Source of the DNA: Desulfobacteraceae bacterium UBA2230
GTDB taxonomy: Bacteria > Desulfobacterota > Desulfobacteria > Desulfobacterales > Desulfosarcinaceae
Direction of reading: 5' to 3'
DNA length: 7,029 nt
NCBI GenBank assembly: GCA_002348005.1
Contig: DDYQ01000208.1
Span: 1 to 7,029, forward strand
The notes beneath the pieces are model-generated. The model worked only from the letters and a program-made list of their open reading frames with translations, was not told the origin of the DNA and did not search any database. The translations under genes and the position numbers were made by a program. Within the stretch, counting starts at the first letter, position 1. The number at the start of each line of letters is the position of its first letter. Below are positions 1-4,979 of the stretch, piece after piece.

Positions 1-1
1 G

Positions 2-106
2 TTAACGGCAGCCATGGTCCGCGAACGCTCCCAAAGTGTCCTGCCGGCCGTGTTGTTTCACATTGTAACGGCCGTGACGGCCTTCTGGCTGCTGCGCCTG
101 ATTTGA
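2..106 (+). CDS. C-terminal end of a membrane protein, possibly CPBP/CAAX-type intramembrane protease (partial)
   Basis: An open frame enters from the left edge and stops at the TGA at 104-106, giving 34 residues. It reads as a short basic/polar stretch (MVRERSQSVLPAV) followed by a strongly hydrophobic helix (VLFHIVTAVTAFWLLRLI) that runs to the end. The pattern 'R-E-R-S-x-S-V-L-P-A-V-L-F-H' resembles the last conserved block of CPBP (type II CAAX endopeptidase, ABI) proteins, where a helix carrying a catalytic His follows a 'tgSl.ai..H' stretch; the Asn often seen a few residues after that His is not obvious here. The His-containing helix is what I see; the family name is a recollection from a short fragment. 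Any C-terminal membrane segment of another family could look alike. It has no ATG that could be a true start within the window. Confidence 0.5.
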   Translation, partial: LTAAMVRERSQSVLPAVLFHIVTAVTAFWLLRLI

Positions 107-205
107 CCCGAAAGGGTTGCGGAGCGGTGACTCGTCTTTTTTGTCCAGAGTGCGCGCTCGATCCCCCCTCCAGCGCCTCTTGTCTGTCCATAGAATCCTT
201 CTGAA

Positions 206-1041
206 ATGGCATCCCGCTGGACACTGCGGCGGTTTGACATCTTGCGTACCGTCCGGGAGGGTGCGGCAGGTATAAAGCCTATCTTGCCGAACACCCCCGG
301 AGCGCGCAGCGGCCGGCCTCTCTGCGGAAATGATGCGCTGGAAAAAAATCTCTCAAACCAGCGCAAATGGCTGAGGGTGCAAAGTTTTGCACTCAATTCC
401 GAGAACCCCCTTTCAGAGCGCTTGCGGATGGTGGATGGCTATTTGGAGGGCAGCCCCTTCCTGCCGGATGCCCAGGCTGTCCGGCAACAACTGGATCTCG
501 AGCGGCGCCGTTCATCCGGCCAGCGTCGACTGGACGCAAAGAACCAGGAGAATCTGGTCCGCCTTCAACAGGTAAATGTCGAGCAGGAGCAGCGGCAAAG
601 ACGCATTCGGCAGGTGAGCGATGATCTGGAACAGCAACCCGGCAATTCGACGCGCTTCCGCAGCCAGAAGAATGGTACTGTCAAGGACCTTAGAACCGGC
701 CTGACCTGGTGCCTGCTGGACGCCTGCCAGGAACTGGGGGCTGTGTCACTTTTCAAAACGCCCAATACTATGTGCGCACCCTGCGCCGCGGCGGATACGA
801 TGACTGGCGGCTGCCTACTACGGCGGAGCTGGCGGCGATTTACAAGCAACCTCCGTTCTTCCCGAACAGCGGTACGAACTGGTACTGGGCCTCCGGATCG
901 TATGTCAAGGGATACCACGAGGTCGCCGATATCGTCACTTCGGCGCCCAGCAACGTGTTCGAAAGGGAGAGCCGCAGTCTCGATGAATGCGGCGGCGGCG
1001 CGTGCTGTGCGGCCATGAGGATTTGGGTCACCCGTTTTTGA
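206..1041 (+). pseudogene. Frameshifted gene for a DUF1566 (Lcl C-terminal) domain protein
   Basis: The coding signal changes frame inside a recognisable domain. In the frame of the ATG at 206 the product reaches 'NGTVKDLRTGLTWCLLDACQELG', the usual opening of a DUF1566/Lcl_C domain. The rest (GGCVTFQNAQYYV, then GYDDWRLPTTAELAAIY and WYWASGS) lies in the other frame and stops at 1039-1041. The switch falls in the G5 tract at 736-740; one more G would restore a continuous domain. The GTG at 709 is not a credible start because it cuts the domain. Before the domain lies a hydrophilic, Gln/Arg-rich, probably coiled-coil stretch (about residues 90-150 of the 206 frame). A second frame break is likely near 331, where 'YKAYLAEHPRSAQ' (271-330, frame of 709) resembles 'YLEGSPFLPDAQAVRQQL' of the 206 frame. 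No good ribosome site precedes 206; the remnant may start at GTG 127. DUF1566 proteins are usually exported or membrane-linked with unknown function. A sequencing error in the G tract is the main alternative to real decay. Confidence 0.7.
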
Positions 1042-1067
1042 TTGAATTCCAAAACCGATCATACTAT
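1038..1067 (+). promoter_or_regulatory. Candidate sigma-70 promoter for the cytochrome c3 gene
   Basis: TTGATT (1038-1043) and TACTAT (1062-1067) are separated by 18 bp, a fair match to the -35/-10 consensus. The -35 overlaps the stop codon of the broken upstream gene. Transcription would begin near 1074 and give a leader of about 85 nt before the cytochrome c3 start at 1159. Seen by eye only. Confidence 0.5.
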
Positions 1068-1102
1068 AGGGGGGCGACTGAAGATTCACGGCAACCGCCA
1101 TC

Positions 1103-1133
1103 CGCCCGGACCGGGCGTGCTGAACACCCGCAC
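1103..1133 (+). promoter_or_regulatory. Leader hairpin(s) ahead of cytochrome c3
   Basis: CGCCCGG-A-CCGGGCG (1103-1117) is a perfect inverted repeat around a single base and would form a GC stem in the predicted leader. Its right arm could instead pair downstream (GGGCGT with ACACCC, about 1113-1129), so two folds compete. GTGC at 1117-1120 and GCAC at 1130-1133 are also complementary. There is no U tract and no riboswitch class that I recognise. The stems lie 25-55 nt before the ribosome site. Confidence 0.3.
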
Positions 1134-1158
1134 TTGAATGTTATTTAAGGGGGAAGAA

Positions 1159-1626
1159 ATGCGAATATCACACCTAAAGGGAGCGATAATTGTACTGGCT
1201 TTGTTCTTCTTGATCAGTGGGTCGGCCGTTGTGGCGCAGGATGAGATGTGCGTGCCCATGGGCGATATCACGATCGCACCCCTTACGGATAAGCCGCAGC
1301 GTTCACAGGTGGACTTCCCCCATGCCCTGCATTTCTCGTATAAATGCCAGGAGTGTCATCACACATGGAACGGGCAGGAACTGATCACCGGGTGTTCAAC
1401 CACGGGCTGCCACGATCTGAACAAATCACCCGTCGACGGTTCCGGCAAACCGGTGAGCGATCCTGTCCAGTTGATCCGTTACTATAAAAATGCGTACCAT
1501 CAGATGTGCATCGGCTGTCACAAAGAGATCGCCGTTCATAACAAGCGGGTGGAGGCAACCCGCATCGGGGGCCAAACCGTATTGCCCAGCGGACCGACCG
1601 GATGTAAAGAGTGCCACCCTAAATGA
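1159..1626 (+). CDS. Periplasmic tetraheme cytochrome c3 (class III cytochrome c)
   Basis: The product is a 155-residue exported multiheme electron carrier. Start 1159 is chosen over the in-frame ATG at 1138 because AAGGGGG (1147-1153) sits at ribosome-site distance from it. A signal peptide (about residues 1-26, hydrophobic core IIVLALFFLISGSAVV, ending AVVAQ) sends it to the periplasm. Four haem attachment motifs follow in order: CQECH, CSTTGCH (CX4CH), CIGCH and CKECH. The expected distal ligands are visible: the two His of FPHALH, the second His of CQECHH, and the His of AYHQMCIGCH, so all four haems can be bis-His. In sulfate reducers cytochrome c3 takes electrons from periplasmic hydrogenase and formate dehydrogenase and passes them to membrane complexes such as Qrc, Tmc or Hmc. 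The fourth motif is CX2CH where the textbook Desulfovibrio protein has CX4CH. The gene stands alone, with its own likely promoter. Family assignment is firm; the exact partner is not shown by the context. Confidence 0.93.
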   Translation: MRISHLKGAIIVLALFFLISGSAVVAQDEMCVPMGDITIAPLTDKPQRSQVDFPHALHFSYKCQECHHTWNGQELITGCSTTGCHDLNKSPVDGSGKPVSDPVQLIRYYKNAYHQMCIGCHKEIAVHNKRVEATRIGGQTVLPSGPTGCKECHPK

Positions 1627-1651
1627 TCCCGGCAAACCGTTGAAACGAGAA

Positions 1652-1673
1652 CCGGCCGTCGCACGGCGGCCGG
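1652..1673 (+). terminator. GC hairpin between convergent genes, possible terminator
   Basis: CCGGCCG (1652-1658) pairs perfectly with CGGCCGG (1667-1673); an alternative inner stem is GCCGT/ACGGC around CGC. It lies in the 78-bp gap between the stop of cytochrome c3 and the stop of the DUF554 gene, where a bidirectional terminator would be expected. No T tract follows on either strand, so factor-independent termination is uncertain. Confidence 0.35.
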
Positions 1674-1704
1674 ATGCGGATGTTCTGGGATCCGGTCCGG
1701 GTGT

Positions 1705-2391
1705 TCAAAACACCGTCATTCGAATGGCATAATACGCCAGCGGCAAGAAAACCGCCGGAAGCATATTGCCGACCCGGATCGATTTGATCTCCAGCATATT
1801 CATTCCCAGCGCCACGATCAGCATACCCCCCACCGCAGACATCTGCGCGATCACCGCATCGCTGAGTAAAGGTTGAATCACCCCGGCGCCCAGCGTGATC
1901 AGGCCTTGATAGGCCAACACCGAAAAGGCCGAAAAGAGGACGCCGATCCCCATGGTCGAGGCAAAGAGCAGAGCGATCATTCCGTCAAGGATCGACTTGG
2001 CGAAAAGCGTCTGGTGATTGCCGGCCAACCCGCTCTCCAATGAACCGACAATCGCCATGGCACCTGTGCAAAACATGAGACTACAGGTGACAAATCCCTG
2101 CGCCAGGCCCTCGCCTTGTGCGGCCACACGCCGTTCAACAGCCCGCCCCAGGGCATTGAGGCGCCCCTCGATCTGCAGCATTTCCCCGACAACACTTCCC
2201 ACGGCCAGACTGATGATGACCAGGAGCAGGTCGGTGGTTTGCAGTGCACCCTTGAGCCCTATGACGATGACCGCTATACTGACGGCCTGCATGACCGTCT
2301 GGCGGTAATTCAACTTGATTCCGCTGCGAATACACATGCCCAGCAGGCTGCCCGCAATGATGGCAGCCGTATTCACCAGAGTTCCCAGCAC
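1705..2391 (-). CDS. DUF554 family integral membrane protein (YqgA/YdfK type)
   Basis: The product is a 228-residue, multi-pass inner-membrane protein. The N-terminus (MLGTLVNTAAIIAGSLLGM) carries the 'GT..N...I..GslLG' signature of DUF554. The middle block 'GFVTCSLMFCTGAMAIVGSLESGLAGN' (about residues 99-125), followed by 'KSILDGMIALLFASTMGIGVLFSA', is the most conserved part of the family. The end 'GNMLPAVFLPL' (208-218) is typical too. Hydrophobic helices lie near residues 4-22, 34-50, 54-70, 100-118, 137-160, 162-178, 186-202 and 208-226. The length is normal. The start is a GTG at 2389-2391, supported by a GAAGGA ribosome site 8 nt upstream. The function of DUF554 proteins is not established; they are transporter-like. 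The gene lies 134 bp downstream of a tetR gene on the same strand, which could regulate it, and converges on cytochrome c3. Confidence 0.9.
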   Translation of the reverse strand: MLGTLVNTAAIIAGSLLGMCIRSGIKLNYRQTVMQAVSIAVIVIGLKGALQTTDLLLVIISLAVGSVVGEMLQIEGRLNALGRAVERRVAAQGEGLAQGFVTCSLMFCTGAMAIVGSLESGLAGNHQTLFAKSILDGMIALLFASTMGIGVLFSAFSVLAYQGLITLGAGVIQPLLSDAVIAQMSAVGGMLIVALGMNMLEIKSIRVGNMLPAVFLPLAYYAIRMTVF

Positions 2392-2525
2392 GGTCGGATT
2401 CCTTCAATATCGTTATGTCAGGCGATTACCTACGGGCATCACCCATGGACTCAGCAGTGTCGGTGCGTTTCCCTTGAAGGTGGTTGAAAGCGCGGGAGGT
2501 CCGCAGGGCTGACGTGGCGCTCTGT

Positions 2526-3164
2526 TCACGCCTTGGGGGCAACGATGCCGCCTTTGAAGATATCGAAGGCGGTCTTCAAGGTTTCCTTGAGATAATCTTT
2601 TTTTTCATCGATGATCTTTTTGCTGGCTTCCCAGAGCACGACCCCTGAGAAAAGCGACCAGAAAATATCGGCCAGTGCTATGGGATGGCGATCCAGAAAT
2701 ATACCCTGGTCGATCCCTTCTTTAAAAATTGTGGCGATCGAACCGATTGATCTGCGGGACAGGTCCTTGATCTCGATCAACAGTTCCTCTGAAAGATTTT
2801 TCAGGGTTTCGCTCGACTGCAGGTGGAACATGTTGATGATGATCAACGGATCGAAATCATACACATCGTACATGGCCTCCATGAGCGCCTCCAGTTTCTG
2901 GAGAGGTCCCAGACTGGATTCCTTGTTCACATGGGACACGCGGATATGCAGAAACTGCAGAATCCTCAGAGACAAGGAGGCATACAACTCCTCCTTGTTC
3001 TTGAAGTAAAGGTACAGTGTGCCCGGACTCAATTCGGCTTCTTTGGCGATATCTTCCATCGTGGCCTTATTGAATCCTTTTTCCGAAAAGACGCGTTTGG
3101 CCGCAACAATGATTTGCTGTCGGCGTCTTTCCTTCTCCCGTTCTTTGCGCTCTTGAATACCCAT
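2526..3164 (-). CDS. TetR/AcrR family transcriptional regulator
   Basis: The product is a 212-residue one-component repressor-type regulator. A Lys/Arg/Glu-rich leader (residues 1-15) precedes the TetR_N DNA-binding domain: helix 1 'IIVAAKRVFSEKGFNKATMEDIAKEA' (18-43), then the recognition helix 'LSPGTLYLYFKNKEELYASL' (45-64), which matches the family consensus closely. The rest (about 65-205) is the all-helical ligand and dimer domain, whose sequence does not identify a ligand. The 'GTLYLYFKNKEEL' form and the overall length are typical of the AcrR/FadR-like branch, which often senses acyl compounds or drugs; this is an inference only. Start ATG 3162-3164 has AGGA 8 nt upstream. It may repress itself through the inverted repeat at 3188-3200, and the DUF554 gene downstream is a possible target. 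The DNA is somewhat richer in A/T-ending codons than dinB or the kinase-like gene. Confidence 0.93.
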   Translation of the reverse strand: MGIQERKEREKERRRQQIIVAAKRVFSEKGFNKATMEDIAKEAELSPGTLYLYFKNKEELYASLSLRILQFLHIRVSHVNKESSLGPLQKLEALMEAMYDVYDFDPLIIINMFHLQSSETLKNLSEELLIEIKDLSRRSIGSIATIFKEGIDQGIFLDRHPIALADIFWSLFSGVVLWEASKKIIDEKKDYLKETLKTAFDIFKGGIVAPKA

Positions 3165-3187
3165 TGCCTTGTTCCTGAATGTAATTT

Positions 3188-3200
3188 AGTTAGAATAACT
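3188..3200. promoter_or_regulatory. Inverted repeat AGTTA-GAA-TAACT, candidate TetR operator
   Basis: A perfect 5+3+5 inverted repeat lies 24 bp upstream of the tetR start codon, where an autoregulatory operator would block transcription. TetR-family operators are often short palindromes next to their own gene. The half-sites are short, so chance is possible. Confidence 0.35.
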
Positions 3201-3239
3201 GCTCTCTTGTGGATAGATCTTCCTTCACAACTCACAACA

Positions 3240-3257
3240 ATTTGATTTAAATCAAAT
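3240..3257. promoter_or_regulatory. 18-bp perfect palindrome with FNR/CRP-type box
   Basis: ATTTGATTTAAATCAAAT is a perfect 18-bp palindrome. Its core TTGAT-TTAA-ATCAA matches the FNR consensus TTGATnnnnATCAA at every specified base. The outer frame ATTTGA-N6-TCAAAT also resembles sites I recall for the FNR-like nitrosative-stress regulator HcpR in some deltaproteobacteria. The centre lies about 84 bp before the tetR start and about 245 bp before the membrane-protein start. tetR is therefore the nearer candidate target, either activated from this distance or sharing the site. Confidence 0.6.
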
Positions 3258-3270
3258 ATCAAAATGTAGG

Positions 3271-3288
3271 TCGCCGCTTCATCGGCGA
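3271..3288. repeat. REP-like short hairpin
   Basis: TCGCCG-CTTCAT-CGGCGA is a perfect 6-bp stem with a 6-base loop, preceded by TGTAGG. The shape 'GTAGGTCGnCGCTTCA' followed by the complementary arm recalls dispersed intergenic palindromes (REP-type) found in many copies in proteobacterial genomes. Only one copy is in this window, so repetition is an inference. Confidence 0.3.
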
Positions 3289-3453
3289 AGGCACAGCTAT
3301 TATTTCCCCCATTCATGCTAAAATGTCAATTATTTAATGAATGAATTTTATCATTACGCCTGCACTTCCCCCCCAGCAGGGATGGATGATGTACCGAAGC
3401 TGCCGCCTGAATACAACCCCCCCACTGCATCGCTGAAGGCTGCCAAGGGCCGA

Positions 3454-3482
3454 TGAATTGGAATCGCTTCCGAAATTATGAT
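3454..3482 (+). promoter_or_regulatory. Possible promoter very close to the membrane-protein start
   Basis: TATGAT (3477-3482) is a good -10 element; TGAATT (3454-3459), 17 bp upstream, is a poor -35. Transcription would begin near 3489, only about 5 nt before the ATG at 3494, in line with the missing ribosome site there. GGAA-TCGC-TTCC (3460-3471), between the two elements, is a small inverted repeat that could be a repressor or activator site. Confidence 0.3.
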
Positions 3483-3493
3483 ACACACCGTTC

Positions 3494-4402
3494 ATGAAAT
3501 CTGTTTTCAAAAAAGGTATCTTTTGCATTCTATTGACCACCCTCGCAATCTTGAGCGCCGCCGAACTGCTGGACACCGGGCTGGAACGGGTCGGAATGAA
3601 CCAACTGCACCGTTTCAATGAACACTATCTGGACGACGCCTTTCAACGGGCCCTGACCGGTTTTGTGATCCTTTCGGGAATCAAAAGCGGCTTGGCCGTC
3701 ATCGAGGGATCGGAAGTCGGCGTCGGGTTCAATCTGCAGGTCGGCGACATGGTGCAGCCGCTTTATGATTACGTCGATATCGCCTGGCGCGCGGCCATGG
3801 CAGGCGGAGGCGTGATTGCACTGATGCAGATGGCGCTCAAGGGCCTGCGTCTGATCGATCATTGGTTTCTGGCGACATGGCTGATCCTGATGCTGGCGGT
3901 CTGCGCCAGCGCCTGGTGGTTTCCGGCGCAGAACCGCTGGTGGCTTCCCAGGTTGCGGGAGCTCACGCGTCTGGGCGCCAATCTGACCATTGCCTGCTAC
4001 CTGCTGCTGCCACTGACCGTGATGGCTGCGGCGGCGCTCTCGGCCAAAATTACCGGACCGGTGGTCACGGCCACCCACGAGGAATTGCGGCGGTTCGGAG
4101 AAACGCTCGCCCCGGAAAACCTCGCCGCCGAATTCTTTGGTCAGGAACCTGAGGCGGGATGGGGTTTTCTGGATGTAAAAACCCGATTGACCCGGCTCGG
4201 TGAGGGGATGAAGGCCTTCACCGCCTTTCTTACGCATCAAACCGAACACATCGCTGGACTCATCCTCAAACTCCTGGCGGCCTACCTGTTCGACTGCATC
4301 CTCTTCCCTCTCTTTTTCGGACTGATTTCGATGACGCTGCTGCGCAGCGGCGTGTCGTATCTGTTCGATCTGCACGGTGCGGGGGAGCGCACCATTGCAT
4401 GA
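3494..4402 (+). CDS. Multi-pass membrane protein of unknown function
   Basis: I do not recognise the family of this 302-residue protein. An N-terminal hydrophobic segment (about residues 8-24, KGIFCILLTTLAILSAAELL) could be a signal peptide or anchor. A mostly soluble loop follows, with 'ALTGFVILSGIKSGLAVIEGSEVGVGF' (53-79) and 'LQVGDMVQPLYDYVDIAWRA' (81-100). Membrane helices lie near 99-118, 124-144 (Trp-rich end, AWWFPAQNRWW) and 161-183. A charged, probably periplasmic stretch (about 190-250, helical, EELRRFGETLAPENLAAEFFG) leads to a final helix or hairpin near 254-283. ATG 3494 is the first possible ATG, because a TGA in frame lies at 3479-3481; there is no clear ribosome site, so the message may be nearly leaderless. 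Its stop overlaps the start of the kinase-like gene (ATGA, 4399-4402), a sign of translational coupling and of linked function. Antisense open frames here are shadows; this strand has the sensible hydrophobic pattern. Confidence 0.85.
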   Translation: MKSVFKKGIFCILLTTLAILSAAELLDTGLERVGMNQLHRFNEHYLDDAFQRALTGFVILSGIKSGLAVIEGSEVGVGFNLQVGDMVQPLYDYVDIAWRAAMAGGGVIALMQMALKGLRLIDHWFLATWLILMLAVCASAWWFPAQNRWWLPRLRELTRLGANLTIACYLLLPLTVMAAAALSAKITGPVVTATHEELRRFGETLAPENLAAEFFGQEPEAGWGFLDVKTRLTRLGEGMKAFTAFLTHQTEHIAGLILKLLAAYLFDCILFPLFFGLISMTLLRSGVSYLFDLHGAGERTIA

Positions 4403-4905
4403 CTCTCCACGGTAACATCATCCTGATCGGCATGCCCGGCGCGGGTAAAAGCACAATCGGCGTGCTGCTGGCCAAACGCCTGGGGTTGGACTTTCTGGAT
4501 ACCGATCTTCTGATTCAAGGGGGCGAGCACCGTCTCCTGCAGCAACTGATTCGGGAACACGGTGCCCAGGAATTTCTGGATCTGGAAGCGGATTATATCC
4601 AATCGTTGAGGGCACAGCGCACGGTGATCGCAACCGGCGGCAGCGCGGTTTACCGGCAGAAGAGCATGCAGCATCTCGCAGCGCTCGGTCTGATTGTGTT
4701 CCTCGACATCGGCCATTCCGCGCTTACCCGGCGCCTCGCGGACCTGGACGGACGCGGAGTGGTGCGTCTGCCCGGCCAGAGCATCGCGACCCTCTATGCC
4801 GAGCGCCGGCCGCTCTACCGGCGATATGCTCAGATGACTATCGACACCACCCGTCTTTCACCGGAGAAGGTGGTTCAGGCGATCTGCGAGCGGGTCGGGG
4901 ATTAA
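4399..4905 (+). CDS. Shikimate kinase-like P-loop protein with altered substrate site
   Basis: The product is a 168-residue nucleoside-monophosphate-kinase-fold protein of the AroK/shikimate kinase family. Visible features are the Walker A loop GMPGAGKST (11-19), the DTD motif (34-36) and a Walker B-like 'TVIATGGSAVY' (75-85). They also include a lid region around 'DGRGVVRLPGQ' (117-127) and 'ERRPLYRRYA' (135-144), whose Arg matches the last substrate/phosphate contact of AroK. Two expected features differ: the Arg after Phe in 'eFR..E' is Leu (EFLDLE, 58-63), and the Gly triplet is GGS. In true shikimate kinases that Arg binds the shikimate carboxylate. The same 'ATGGS.VY' plus 'RG.V...GQ...LY.ER.PLY' layout recurs, as I recall, in a group of AroK homologues from anaerobes usually annotated shikimate kinase. 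Phosphotransfer looks intact; the substrate may not be shikimate. The start overlaps the upstream membrane-protein stop by 4 bp, with GGGGGAG 11 nt before it. Confidence 0.85.
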   Translation: MTLHGNIILIGMPGAGKSTIGVLLAKRLGLDFLDTDLLIQGGEHRLLQQLIREHGAQEFLDLEADYIQSLRAQRTVIATGGSAVYRQKSMQHLAALGLIVFLDIGHSALTRRLADLDGRGVVRLPGQSIATLYAERRPLYRRYAQMTIDTTRLSPEKVVQAICERVGD

Positions 4906-4919
4906 GGGATATCACGGGT

Positions 4920-4935
4920 CTCACCGGCCGGTGAG
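4920..4935. terminator. Perfect 16-bp palindrome between convergent genes, possible bidirectional terminator
   Basis: CTCACCGG (4920-4927) is followed directly by its reverse complement CCGGTGAG (4928-4935), in the 74-bp gap between the stop of the kinase-like gene and the stop of dinB. As RNA it would form a GC stem with a small loop on either strand. No T tract follows in either direction, so it could also be a protein site or a repeat. Confidence 0.35.
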
Positions 4936-4979
4936 TTCGTCCCCAGCCTTGTACGCCGAAATCATCCCGCTTCCCCGCG

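Larger units (their letters stand above)
3165..3493. other. Site-rich divergent intergenic region
   Basis: This 329-bp gap separates tetR (leftward) from the membrane-protein gene (rightward). The half next to tetR is AT-rich and holds an inverted repeat, an FNR-type palindrome and a REP-like hairpin, each listed separately. A further TAATGA/TCATTA pair (3335-3340 and 3351-3356) flanks 10 bp. From about 3360 to 3455 it becomes GC-rich with two C7 tracts and nothing I can name. No convincing small gene is present: the reading frame at 3337-3456 (39 codons) has no ribosome site. Confidence 0.6.

Noticed and set aside
202..333. Three in-frame TGA codons (202, 235, 331), considered as selenocysteine or Trp recoding
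   Set aside because: The other genes in the window use TGA as a normal stop or read cleanly without it. Three recoded sites plus a later frame change are less likely than a decayed gene, and no SECIS-like hairpin is evident at each.
736..740. Programmed -1 frameshift in the DUF1566 gene
   Set aside because: The site lacks a proper X-XXY-YYZ slippery heptamer in the right phase, and a second break upstream fits gene decay better.
565..1101. 178-codon minus-strand open frame opposite the DUF1566 gene
   Set aside because: Low-complexity Arg/Ser/Ala-rich composition, and the plus strand carries the recognisable domain.
3337..3456. 39-codon plus-strand open frame in the tetR/membrane-protein gap
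   Set aside because: No ribosome site, Pro-rich with C7 tracts, no similarity that I recognise.
3530..4375. 281-codon minus-strand open frame opposite the membrane protein
   Set aside because: Arg/Gln/Gly/His-rich shadow sequence; the plus strand has clear membrane helices and an ATGA overlap with the next gene.
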